A DNA stretch of 64,000 nt from Labilibacter marinus (GTDB lineage Bacteria; Bacteroidota; Bacteroidia; Bacteroidales; Marinilabiliaceae), in assembly GCF_001659685.2 (NCBI RefSeq), contig NZ_LXYE02000018.1, positions 84,224 through 148,223 of the forward strand. Reading direction: 5' to 3'. How positions within the stretch are numbered: the first letter of the stretch is position 1; the number at the start of each line of letters is the position of its first letter. A program made the translations under genes and the position numbers. Below the pieces are notes generated by a model. That model did not search any database and was not told the DNA's origin. It was given only the letters and a program-made list of their open reading frames with translations. This document shows positions 36,736 through 45,878 of this stretch, in pieces.

Positions 36736-38238
36736 TTAATTTATGTTAGGATTCAAATCTTTCTCGCGCTGTGGGATAGGATAAAAAGCAAGCTGCTCAG
36801 GAGACAATCCCGCTGCTTGTGTGACATAAGTCTGCACCATATTTTTTCTTCTTAAATCCCAAAGGCGATCACCTTCAAAAGCGAACTCACGCTGGCGCTC
36901 CTCAATAATTAAGTTTCTAAAATCATCTTGGCTTAAACCAGATAAATCCGTCAACTCGCTTACCCCTGCTCTTCTTCTAATTTCGTTGTAATACGGCAAG
37001 CTTTCTGCGTTTGCCATGGCCTCGGCATACACCAATTGAATATCTGAATAACGAATTAAGTATGGACGCGTACTTGTTTTATCCCCTTCAAATTCTGTAT
37101 CGATATACTTACGTGTAAAAGGATAGATAATAGTCCCGTCAGCAACAGTACCTGTGGAATTATTATCCTCATCAAATATTTCAGTTACCAAGAGCTCTGT
37201 TACTCGCTTATCTGTAGCTTCATATTTAGATACCAACTCATCTGTAGTTTGAAATACACTCCAGCCATCATGCGTTGGTGAATATGATTCATCTGTATTT
37301 TTAAGATAAACAGTACCTCCTCCAATCCAAGGAATAAAATACTTAGATAACTTAGAGTAATCACCTTCTTGTGTACCTGAACGGTCCATTGATAAAATGA
37401 AGATATGCTCTTTACCTTCATTAGCGTTTACATCGTATATATTCTGCAAATTAGCATCATGACCATATTCACTTTGAGCAGTTAAAACTAACTCAGCATA
37501 CTCAGCTGCTTTTGCATAAAGGTTTTCAGCACTTTCTGTTAAAGCATCATATTTAGGCACACCACTCTCTTTGGCTGAAGCTGCGAATAAATAAATTTTA
37601 GCTAACAAAGCTTGTGCTGCTATTTTATCAGCACGTCCTGCAACTCTATTCACCAGCAAATAATCATTCGCCTTTTCAAGATCCTCAATCATAAAAGCGT
37701 ACATCTCTTGAAAACCCTCAGGCAAACTTGCATTAGTTTCCTCAATTTCATCGACTAACGATTTCTGCAATGGAGCAATACCAAATGCCTTCACTATATT
37801 AAAGTGATTCCAAGCTCTTAAAAAATAAGCCTCACCAAGCAGACGCTTTTCATCAACCTCGTTAAAACCTCTTCCTTCTACATTTTCGATAACGGCATTA
37901 GCTCTGTTAATTGCGATATATGCACAACGATAATATTGCGATAAAAGCTCGTTTTGAGATGTAACTTCCCAATTGGTAAAGGCCGTTGCATCAGCTCCTT
38001 CATCCGACTTAACATTACAGTTATCTGTGGCCAACTCTGCAAAATAGAATGTAACTGGGGCATAACTTACCAAGGTTAAAGCATCGTAGGCATACAGCAA
38101 CGAAGCCTCGGCATCCTCAACTGTTTTATAAAAGTTTTTATCAGAGTAAAACCCCTCTGGCTCTACAGTCAGGCTCTCGCATGAGTACACCCCTGCTGCA
38201 ATGGCCAAACTGAATAATATTTTATATAATGTTTTCAT
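36736..38238 (-). CDS. SusD/RagB family surface glycan-binding lipoprotein
   Basis: A 500-residue outer-membrane lipoprotein, lipobox GVYSC (Cys19). SusD features include the N-terminal EPEGFYSDKNFYKTVEDAEA, the TPR-like helices about 75-240, and the C-terminal IIEERQREFAFEGDRLWDLR followed by YPIPQREKDLNPN. It forms the lid over the SusC channel and binds oligosaccharides. It starts 36 bases after susC and ends 10 bases before the next lipoprotein gene, the classic susC-susD-SGBP order. Confidence 0.95.
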   Translation of the reverse strand: MKTLYKILFSLAIAAGVYSCESLTVEPEGFYSDKNFYKTVEDAEASLLYAYDALTLVSYAPVTFYFAELATDNCNVKSDEGADATAFTNWEVTSQNELLSQYYRCAYIAINRANAVIENVEGRGFNEVDEKRLLGEAYFLRAWNHFNIVKAFGIAPLQKSLVDEIEETNASLPEGFQEMYAFMIEDLEKANDYLLVNRVAGRADKIAAQALLAKIYLFAASAKESGVPKYDALTESAENLYAKAAEYAELVLTAQSEYGHDANLQNIYDVNANEGKEHIFILSMDRSGTQEGDYSKLSKYFIPWIGGGTVYLKNTDESYSPTHDGWSVFQTTDELVSKYEATDKRVTELLVTEIFDEDNNSTGTVADGTIIYPFTRKYIDTEFEGDKTSTRPYLIRYSDIQLVYAEAMANAESLPYYNEIRRRAGVSELTDLSGLSQDDFRNLIIEERQREFAFEGDRLWDLRRKNMVQTYVTQAAGLSPEQLAFYPIPQREKDLNPNIN

Positions 38239-38274
38239 TTTAAATCCTTTTTATTAAACCATTGTATTTATGAA

Positions 38275-41200
38275 CTAGAAAGTTAACTCTACACCCAATG
38301 TGTATTTTCTTAACTTAGGATATCCTCCCCAATAAATTCCATCATTACCCACTTCAGGATCGTAGCCTTCAAAATTGCTAATGGTAAATAAGTTGGTTGC
38401 ATTCACGGTTACACGAGCTCTTTTAAACCACGATAGGCCAATGTTTTTAATATTATACATTAAGGAAACATTTTGTAGACGTACAAAACTTCCATCCTGA
38501 ACATACCAATCAGACAAGTAATAATTTCTTCCGTCGCGTAAGCTTGGGTAATCGTTGGTTGGGTTATCCTGAGTCCAACGCAATGGCGTATTACTTGGCT
38601 CGCTAAAGGCTTTAGTATTTAAAACATCCTGACCAAAACTACCATTAAAGAACATGGCTAAATCCAAGTTTTTATAACTCAATTGTAGATTCAAACTCGC
38701 TAAAAAGTCTGGATTTGGATCACCAATGATGGTACGATCGTTTTCATCAATTACACCATCCTCATTTATATCCACATACTTAAACTCTCCTGGCTGTGCT
38801 AACTTTCCGTCTAACCCAGCAGCTAATCCTTCTTGCTCACTTTGAATGATTCCATCCACCTTGTGACCGTAAAATACATTTACCGCTTCACCAATTGCTA
38901 AAATATTAGGGATAGCTCTAAAAGCCTCAACATTGCTTCCGTTAAACTCATATAACATTCCAGTATTAGGATCACTACTTAAACCAAATGCTAGCTCATC
39001 ACCTAGTGCAACTACTTCGTTTTTGTTTCTAGAAACAATTAAAGACCCAGATAATCTCCAGTCTTGCGTATCAATTACATCTCCTTCAATAGTTAACTCA
39101 ATACCTTGATTTTTGATCTCCCCACTATTTACATACATTAAATCGTATGCTGCAGATGGTGACAACCAACGCTCACGAAGTAAATCGTTGGTATATTTGT
39201 TATAGTAATCGGCAATAACACGTAGCCTTCTATTGAAGAAAGCTAAATCGACTCCTAAATTCAACTGACGTGTAGTTTCCCACTTTAACTCAGGATTTGG
39301 AATACCACTCCATAGTTTTTTTCCTGTTTGACTATCCCATCGAGAAACATAACCTGGTCCGATAGCTGTTTGCCATCTACCATTTACATAGTATTGATCC
39401 TGACCATATCTACTATTAATTAAGTAAGCTCCAATAGGTTCTTGGTTACCCGAGATACCGTAACTGGCACGTAATTTCAATTCATCAAACACATTTAAAT
39501 TTTTGATAAAATCTTCGTGGTGCATTTTCCAACCTAGGGCACCAGATGGGAACATAGCCCACTTGTTATTGGGTCCGAACTTGGAAGAAGCATCTGCACG
39601 CATGGTAAGCGTTGCCATATACTTTTCGGCCATTACATAGTTTAATCTTCCAAACCATGAATACATCACCTCTTCTGATAATCCGTTTGAAACACGTTGT
39701 TTCTCTGGATCACCACCCGAAAGGTTTCCACTACCTAGTGATTCATTTAAGAAATCGTATGCACGTAACGAAGAGCTAGGATCTTTTTTATAACGATATG
39801 AAAAACCTCCCATCGCATTTACTTTGTGTGTATCATTATACACTTTATCAAAAGTTAAGATAGACTCTGAAATAATTTCGTTGGTATCATAATTATCAAT
39901 ACCTGCCGAACCATTATTAAATGTTCCGTCTTCGGTATATACTTTTGGATTATAGTACTCCGACAAAGAACGACCGTACTTATAATTTAACTGCGATTTA
40001 AATTTTAAGCTCGATAGAATTTGAGCCTCCGCATAAGCCGCTCCTAAAAAATCAAGAAACTCAGTAGTGCTTGATCTATTTTCAGTTAATGCAATAGGGT
40101 GACTATAATCCTGTGTTCCTACTAAGTAATAATCTTTTGTAGGATCGTTGTCTTCATAAACTGGAAAAATAGGGTTACGCCAGTAGGCTAGTCCACCATT
40201 GTTATTTCTATTTCCTTTGGTGAAATAGACATTAGTACCAATGGTTAATTTTTCGTGTGCTTTATGCGTAACATTTAAGTTTACATTCAGCTTTTTGTAG
40301 TCATCTTCTATATAAATACCCTGATCGGTAAAATAAGTAGTACTTAAACTAAACTGTGTTTTTTCAGTTTGACTACGCAATGCAATATTGGTATTATTAG
40401 AAACTGGATTACGAAAAACTACATCATCCCAACGCGTATTATATGGCCAAGAACCATCCTCTAGTTCTTTAACAGAAGGGTAATAAACGCCATTAGGATC
40501 ATTAGCTCCAACATATAGAGGAACAAAACCACCATTAATACGACTCTCGTTACTTAAACCAGCCATCAACACAGGGTCTCTCCATAAGTTTAATTCAGAA
40601 GTAAACTCAGAAATTGTGTTTTGCTGAGAAACCGTTACCTCCATCTTACCTTGCGCACCTTTTTTGGTAGTAATCATGATAACACCGTTGGCACCACGAG
40701 AACCATAAATAGCAGTAGATGAACCATCTTTTAAAATCTCCATAGATGCAATATCATTGGGAGAAATCTGACTTAAATTACCGGCATCTCCAATAGGAAA
40801 ACCATCTACAACCACCAAAGGGTCGCTTCCACTTCGGTACGAACTACCTCCTCTAATGCGAATAGTAGCTCCAGCTCCCGGACTATCAGAAGATGCTGTT
40901 ACCTGAACTCCTGCACTTTGCCCCTGCAATAAACCATCAATTGAACCTGCTGGCTTCATCGGTAATGCCTCCATTTTAACTGAAGAAACAGCTCCCGTTA
41001 AATCACTCTTCTGCACCGAACCGTAACCAATAACTATGACCTCGTCCAGCCCAAGCATCTCATCTTCCAACACTACATTAAGTGTAGTTCTAACTCCCAC
41101 AACCATTTCCTGCTGCACCATACCGATAGAAGAATAAACAACTGTTGCTTCCGCAGAACTTAAACTAATATTATACTCTCCATCAATATTTGTGATTGTT

Positions 41201-41367
41201 CCTGTTGTTGTTCCTTTTTCATAAACATTTACGCCAGGAAGCGGCATTCCCGAAACATCTGAGACTACTCCTTGCAATTTTATCTGCTGAGCAAAAGCAA
41301 AAGCAGATATCGAGCAAAGGGTAAGTACCAAGAATGCACGTTTAAATATTCCAAACCTATTTTTCAT
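38275..41367 (-). CDS. SusC/RagA family TonB-linked outer-membrane transporter
   Basis: A 1030-residue TonB-dependent receptor. Signal peptide 1-26, a carboxypeptidase-regulatory-like domain about 28-105 (QGVVSDVSGMPLPGVNVYEK), a TonB-box region DEVIVIGYGSVQKSDLTG, a plug domain, and a beta-barrel ending in KYTLGVELTF. It imports oligosaccharides, here most likely acetylated beta-mannan fragments, powered by TonB. It is the first gene of the leftward operon; a candidate minus-strand -7 box TAGATTTG lies at 41525-41518, giving a leader of about 145 bases. No -33 box was found. Confidence 0.96.
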   Translation of the reverse strand: MKNRFGIFKRAFLVLTLCSISAFAFAQQIKLQGVVSDVSGMPLPGVNVYEKGTTTGTITNIDGEYNISLSSAEATVVYSSIGMVQQEMVVGVRTTLNVVLEDEMLGLDEVIVIGYGSVQKSDLTGAVSSVKMEALPMKPAGSIDGLLQGQSAGVQVTASSDSPGAGATIRIRGGSSYRSGSDPLVVVDGFPIGDAGNLSQISPNDIASMEILKDGSSTAIYGSRGANGVIMITTKKGAQGKMEVTVSQQNTISEFTSELNLWRDPVLMAGLSNESRINGGFVPLYVGANDPNGVYYPSVKELEDGSWPYNTRWDDVVFRNPVSNNTNIALRSQTEKTQFSLSTTYFTDQGIYIEDDYKKLNVNLNVTHKAHEKLTIGTNVYFTKGNRNNNGGLAYWRNPIFPVYEDNDPTKDYYLVGTQDYSHPIALTENRSSTTEFLDFLGAAYAEAQILSSLKFKSQLNYKYGRSLSEYYNPKVYTEDGTFNNGSAGIDNYDTNEIISESILTFDKVYNDTHKVNAMGGFSYRYKKDPSSSLRAYDFLNESLGSGNLSGGDPEKQRVSNGLSEEVMYSWFGRLNYVMAEKYMATLTMRADASSKFGPNNKWAMFPSGALGWKMHHEDFIKNLNVFDELKLRASYGISGNQEPIGAYLINSRYGQDQYYVNGRWQTAIGPGYVSRWDSQTGKKLWSGIPNPELKWETTRQLNLGVDLAFFNRRLRVIADYYNKYTNDLLRERWLSPSAAYDLMYVNSGEIKNQGIELTIEGDVIDTQDWRLSGSLIVSRNKNEVVALGDELAFGLSSDPNTGMLYEFNGSNVEAFRAIPNILAIGEAVNVFYGHKVDGIIQSEQEGLAAGLDGKLAQPGEFKYVDINEDGVIDENDRTIIGDPNPDFLASLNLQLSYKNLDLAMFFNGSFGQDVLNTKAFSEPSNTPLRWTQDNPTNDYPSLRDGRNYYLSDWYVQDGSFVRLQNVSLMYNIKNIGLSWFKRARVTVNATNLFTISNFEGYDPEVGNDGIYWGGYPKLRKYTLGVELTF

Positions 41368-41718
41368 GCGTGTAAATTTTAATTTTCATTGGTCATATGG
41401 AACTCGTCAATTTTAAATACTCTTCTGCATCAAGAACATTTTATCAAGACTCAATTCATTCCACTAATTTTACATTAACTAACCTGTTTTAATATTTTTT
41501 AATGATTAATCACTTTGCAAATCTATATGGAATTGAAGAAATATAATTTGCTTTTAATGTCATTAACTAATGATTTGATGAATTCATAAAATCATTATTA
41601 GCACATATCCCAACATTCAAAAGCCTTTAACACTCTTATTCTGATATTTACAATATACAATTAAATAATGCTATTATGAATATTTAGTTATATTTGTAGC
41701 TACAATAACAATAAGGCT
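41368..41718. other. Divergent regulatory region between susC and the AraC regulator
   Basis: 351 AT-rich bases without a gene. They should hold both promoters: minus-strand TAGATTTG (41525-41518) for susC and plus-strand TATATTTG (41689-41696) for the regulator. AraC operator half-sites would be expected near susC, but I cannot identify a repeated motif with confidence. Confidence 0.6.
41689..41696 (+). promoter_or_regulatory. Candidate -7 box for the AraC gene
   Basis: TATATTTG matches TAnnTTTG 23 bases before the ATG at 41719, implying a leader of about 17 bases. No TTTG is present at -33. Confidence 0.45.
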
Positions 41719-42579
41719 ATGCAAAAACGTATCATTAGAGAAATTGCTCCATTATCAGAAGATGACTTTTTTGTGATCATGAATCATAAAAATGCTAAAT
41801 TCGATTTCCCCGTTCATTTCCATCCTGAATATGAATTAAACCTCGTTTTAAACGCTTCTGGAAAAAGAATTATCGGCGATTCTATCATGGAGTTTTCATC
41901 GCCAGATTTAGTTATGATTGGCCCCAATACACCACACGCATGGACGGCCACGGATGAAAATGCACATGTTATTACACTGCAATTTCACTCCTGTTTCCCA
42001 AGCGATCAGTTTCTTTCGCGGAAATTAGCTTTGCCTATTAGAGATTTGCTTGAGCAATCTAAAATGGGTGTACTATTTTCTAAACAGACAACTGAAGAGA
42101 TGACAGAAAGAATTATGAACCTATCCAACAATCAAGGCTTTGACTCTGTTATTGATATGCTTTCGTTACTATACGACTTGGCTACTTCAAGAAATAAAAC
42201 CAATTTATCCTCTCCTGCCTACGTTAAACAGTTTGATACGGCAAAGAGCAGAAGAATAAACATTGTAAATAAATACTTAAACGACAATATTCATAACAGC
42301 ATTAAAATAGGAGATGTAGCAACACTCGTAAACATGTCGCCATCGGCATTTAGCCATTTTTTCAAGAAGAGAACACAACGCTCGTTTACAGAATACCTAA
42401 CAGAAATGCGCATTGGCATTGCTGCGCGCTTACTGATAGATTCAGAGAAAAACATATCTGAAATATGTTATGACTGCGGTTTTAGTAATATATCAAACTT
42501 TAACCGAGCTTTTAAAACACAAAAAGGCTGCACCCCAAGCGAATTCAGAGCACAGCAGAAGCTCGTAACTATTCATTGA
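41719..42579 (+). CDS. AraC family transcriptional regulator with cupin sensor domain
   Basis: A 286-residue regulator. An N-terminal cupin-like domain (about 15-110; FPVHFHPEYELNLVL, GPNTPHAWTA) should bind a small sugar. A C-terminal AraC double HTH (about 180-280) contains IKIGDVATLVNMSPSAFSHF and ISEICYDCGFSNISNFNRAF. It is divergent from susC, so it is the likely activator of the mannan genes. The cytoplasmic location implies that it senses an imported mono- or disaccharide rather than the polymer. Confidence 0.92.
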   Translation: MQKRIIREIAPLSEDDFFVIMNHKNAKFDFPVHFHPEYELNLVLNASGKRIIGDSIMEFSSPDLVMIGPNTPHAWTATDENAHVITLQFHSCFPSDQFLSRKLALPIRDLLEQSKMGVLFSKQTTEEMTERIMNLSNNQGFDSVIDMLSLLYDLATSRNKTNLSSPAYVKQFDTAKSRRINIVNKYLNDNIHNSIKIGDVATLVNMSPSAFSHFFKKRTQRSFTEYLTEMRIGIAARLLIDSEKNISEICYDCGFSNISNFNRAFKTQKGCTPSEFRAQQKLVTIH

Positions 42580-42591
42580 AATTAGTGATCG

Positions 42592-42666
42592 GAAAGTAGC
42601 CAATGGTCAATAGTAATAACTCCTCAGCTTTCTACTAATGACCAATGACTATTACCAATTTACTAT
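42592..42666. repeat. Inverted pair of heptanucleotide tracts between AraC and GH5 genes
   Basis: The left tract reads TAGCCAA, TGGTCAA, TAGTAAT; the right tract reads CTACTAA, TGACCAA, TGACTAT, TACCAAT, TTACTAT. The right is roughly the reverse complement of the left (TTGGTCA/TGGTCAA words). They lie in the convergent gap, where a bidirectional terminator would be expected. Confidence 0.6.
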
Positions 42667-43958
42667 TTCTTGATTTTATCTATATTCTTTTTAATAACCT
42701 CCAAGGTACTAAGGTCTGTATCATATACACCATACCAGCCTTGTAACTCGTGTGGAGGATCCCCAACAAAATCATCACCTGATTTCCAATACTCACCGGC
42801 CTTTGCTGGTCGCCCTTCTCCTGAGTAACTCCAGAAATTAACTCCTTGAACCGCTCCCCTCATTTTAGCATTAGACACAAACTTACTATATACGTAATCG
42901 TAATACTTATTCCTTTCTAAAACATCAGCATCTATATTATAATTAAAAGAGTCCCTGGCTAAGCCATACTCTTCCAACACCAAAGGTTTATTCAACTCAC
43001 CGGATACCTTAACATGATCTGCCCAGTAGTTATCAACTTTAGCAATCATACTTTCATAAGCCTCATTCCCACTTCCAGGCGTATACCAATTCCAATTCTG
43101 CACCCAAATATGCATGGTGATATAATCGATGCTTTTATAGGCATTATCCACTTTAGCACTAAGTCCTTCCTTAGGAGACGGTGTATTTCCCTCAGAACCT
43201 ACAGACACCAGGTGGTTTCTATCAATACTTTTAATTAAATCGGCGGTAGACTCAACCCAACTGGCAAAAGGTTTTACATTATCATATCCACGAGGCTCAT
43301 TGGCCAATTGCCAGGCCATTATAGCAGTATCATCCCTATAAGGTAATCCCGTTATTGAGTTTACCCTATTGACCACATTAACCACATGATTATTATACCA
43401 CTTAACACAATTTTCATTGGTGAAAAAATGCTTTGTATATTCCCCATAGTCCCACCAAGAATACGATTCAAGTTGAGGATAAGGGATTTTGCCTTGATCA
43501 TCCCACTTTAAGTATTGCGAAAATCCTCCACTCCAAGACCAAAAATTACTTAATACCATCACGGCTTTCATATCTCGTTTAGCCATTTCAGCCAGTAAAA
43601 AATCTAAGCCTTCCCACAGATTATCATCATAAATACCTGGAGCGCTTTGCAATGGCGGCTGCATACAAAACTGCGAATTTTTATCGGCCTCGCATGAAGC
43701 CATAACTCTTAAATTAGTAATACCATAAGCTTTCAGCTGATCCAACTCTCTTTTCAACTGATCACGATCTCCATATTTAGTTGATCCCAAATGCATTCCC
43801 TGCCAATAGTTAGTACCCGCATATATATAAGCTTCGTCATTTAACAAAAACTTACCATTCTCAACTATTACAAAACCCTTTTGTTTAGGCGCCTTACTGC
43901 AGGAACTTAAAACAAGGCCAACAAACACAAGTATGCATAATATTCTCCAATTCATCAT
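42663..43958 (-). CDS. GH5 subfamily 7-like endo-beta-1,4-mannanase lipoprotein
   Basis: A 431-residue lipoprotein with lipobox LVLSSC (Cys20). A TIM-barrel of the GH5_7 mannanase type: YIYAGTNYWQGMHLG near 45, acid/base Glu221 in WQLANEPRG, a THMHIW-like strand seen as TMHIWVQNW, and nucleophile Glu330 in VLEEYGL. It should be anchored on the outer membrane and cut mannan internally. It lies on the far side of the AraC gene from the main operon, in the susC orientation but with its own promoter, in the gap shared with the sigma-factor gene. Confidence 0.92.
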   Translation of the reverse strand: MMNWRILCILVFVGLVLSSCSKAPKQKGFVIVENGKFLLNDEAYIYAGTNYWQGMHLGSTKYGDRDQLKRELDQLKAYGITNLRVMASCEADKNSQFCMQPPLQSAPGIYDDNLWEGLDFLLAEMAKRDMKAVMVLSNFWSWSGGFSQYLKWDDQGKIPYPQLESYSWWDYGEYTKHFFTNENCVKWYNNHVVNVVNRVNSITGLPYRDDTAIMAWQLANEPRGYDNVKPFASWVESTADLIKSIDRNHLVSVGSEGNTPSPKEGLSAKVDNAYKSIDYITMHIWVQNWNWYTPGSGNEAYESMIAKVDNYWADHVKVSGELNKPLVLEEYGLARDSFNYNIDADVLERNKYYDYVYSKFVSNAKMRGAVQGVNFWSYSGEGRPAKAGEYWKSGDDFVGDPPHELQGWYGVYDTDLSTLEVIKKNIDKIKK

Positions 43959-44127
43959 TCAGTCTTTTAATGCTAATATTACTACAAAGATGATAAGATA
44001 TTAAACGAAAGAATAATCACTATAAACGAAATGCCAATACTACCATGAAATTACCGTAACAGTAAGTGCAGATTTATTACTAAATACATATTGCATACAC
44101 ACATATTTATCATATTAAAAAAATAAA

Positions 44128-44135
44128 TACTTTTG
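44128..44135 (+). promoter_or_regulatory. Candidate promoter of the ECF sigma gene
   Basis: TACTTTTG fits the -7 consensus, with TTTA (44106-44109) 18 bases upstream in place of TTTG. The start codon at 44190 is 55 bases downstream. Confidence 0.4.
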
Positions 44136-44189
44136 CATTTGACAATTTAATACAACATCAACAAACTCCAACCCATCGAAGCTCATCAA

Positions 44190-44762
44190 ATGCCAACTGA
44201 ACAAGATTTATTCCACCAAATAAAATGCTCCGACAAACAAGCATTTGAAGTGTTATTTAGGCTGTATTACCAACCCCTAAAACATTATGCTTACAAGTTC
44301 ACCCAAGACACTGATATTGCACAAGGCATTGCTCAGGAAACCTTTGCGCAAGTGTGGGAAAAAAGGCATAAACTAGAGAGTAGTTCACCAAAAGCCTATT
44401 TATACAAAGCCGTTAAAAACAGAGCACTAAATCACTTAAGACATCAAGTGGTAAAGGCTAAATACGAAAAGGAAATAACAAATACGCAATACGAGTGGGA
44501 AGAAGAGGATTTTGACCATTCAGATAAGATATCTAAAGTTTTATTAGCAGTAAACCAACTTCCCAATCAATGTAAAAATATATTTCTAATGAGTAGAATG
44601 AATGGACTCAAACATACAGAGATAGCCGAAGAGTTAAACATAAGCATTAAAACAGTAAAAAATCAAATAGGCAAAGCTTTAAAAACACTTCGACAAGAGT
44701 TAAAAGGAATAGACATAACTGCAATTATCTGTATCCTCAAATTATTTTTAGAAAAAAATTAA
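44190..44762 (+). CDS. ECF sigma factor (FecI-like)
   Basis: A 190-residue sigma-70 family protein. Region 2 lies about 10-80 (FEVLFRLYYQPLKHYAYK, then FAQVWEKR) and region 4 about 118-170 (LPNQCKNIFLMSRMNGLKH, then IAEELNISIKTVKNQI). There is no sigma 1.1 or region 3, as expected for ECF. It is followed by a FecR-type anti-sigma gene and a TonB receptor with an STN domain, so it belongs to a cell-surface signalling unit and probably drives these genes. Confidence 0.93.
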   Translation: MPTEQDLFHQIKCSDKQAFEVLFRLYYQPLKHYAYKFTQDTDIAQGIAQETFAQVWEKRHKLESSSPKAYLYKAVKNRALNHLRHQVVKAKYEKEITNTQYEWEEEDFDHSDKISKVLLAVNQLPNQCKNIFLMSRMNGLKHTEIAEELNISIKTVKNQIGKALKTLRQELKGIDITAIICILKLFLEKN

Positions 44763-44816
44763 AAAAACAATAGGCCCTTTTTAAACTAAAGGTGTCTTTT
44801 AACTACATAGCCAAAA

Positions 44817-45791
44817 ATGACAACAAATAATATAGAACATATAGACTGGGATCTTATCTCTGGAGCACTCGAAGGATCATTATCTAATAATGAAAAAGTC
44901 GAATTTGATAGCTGGGTTACAGACAACAATAACAGACAGCATTATGATGAAATAAAAAGAGTATGGGAACAAACAGGCAGCATATCGTATTGTTTTAACG
45001 AAGACACCAACCGCGCTTGGAGTGAAACATCTCAGAAATTATTTGACGCCAAAAACAACAGAATTAAAAAAATCACTATACGAATTGCTCAAGCAGCCGC
45101 TATTCTTGCTCTTGTTTTCATAGCCAGCAAACTCTTATTTAACCATGAAAAACAACAACTGATAACGCAAAATGAGATTCTTAAAGATTACAAATTGCCA
45201 GATAATTCATCCGTGAGTATTAATCGACATAGCAAACTATCATACATTAATGACTTTAAAGGATCCAGCAGAAATATTTGGTTAGAAGGCGAGGCCTTTT
45301 TTGATGTCGCAAAAAACCCAAACAAACCTTTTATAGTCAAAACGCACAAAGGTCAGTTCAGGGTATTAGGCACCTCGTTTAATATTTCTTGTTATCAAAA
45401 AAACGATGAAGTTGCACTAACTGTAAAAACAGGCAAAGTAATGTTTGTATCCCCCAATAATAACCAGGTTATAGCTATAAAAGGAGAAACTATTAAATAC
45501 AACCCACAAACAAACAAATTAATTAAAACTAAAATAACAAACCCAAATGCAACCTCATGGCAAACAAGGAAATTGATATTTAACAACACTCGTTTGTTTG
45601 ACGTTTTAAGAACGCTTGAAAACGTTTATGATGTGCATATAACTATAAAGAACAAACACATTAATGAATTTAGACTATCTGCAAATTTTGACGATCAGCC
45701 ATTAGATAAAATATTAAAAGTACTTGCGCTAACTTTTGATTTAGAATCTCGTGAGCTTAATAAAGAGATTGAACTTTACCTTAAAAAATAA
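44817..45791 (+). CDS. FecR family anti-sigma factor
   Basis: A 324-residue inner-membrane protein. An N-terminal cytoplasmic anti-sigma region (about 1-80, with WDLISGALEG and a Trp-rich RVWEQTG) is followed by one membrane helix (about 87-104), a periplasmic FecR domain (about 115-215, SRNIWLEGEAFFDVAKNPNK) and a C-terminal DUF4974-like domain (about 255-324, FNNTRLFDVLRTLENVYDV). It holds the ECF sigma factor until signalled by the STN domain of the outer-membrane receptor encoded next. Confidence 0.93.
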   Translation: MTTNNIEHIDWDLISGALEGSLSNNEKVEFDSWVTDNNNRQHYDEIKRVWEQTGSISYCFNEDTNRAWSETSQKLFDAKNNRIKKITIRIAQAAAILALVFIASKLLFNHEKQQLITQNEILKDYKLPDNSSVSINRHSKLSYINDFKGSSRNIWLEGEAFFDVAKNPNKPFIVKTHKGQFRVLGTSFNISCYQKNDEVALTVKTGKVMFVSPNNNQVIAIKGETIKYNPQTNKLIKTKITNPNATSWQTRKLIFNNTRLFDVLRTLENVYDVHITIKNKHINEFRLSANFDDQPLDKILKVLALTFDLESRELNKEIELYLKK

Positions 45792-45878
45792 TACCCATTC
45801 AATTCCAAGAGTAAGCATCATTAATTTCTTTAATCTGAAATAAAGTTGGATAGTGAAAAACCTTAGACTAAATAACAC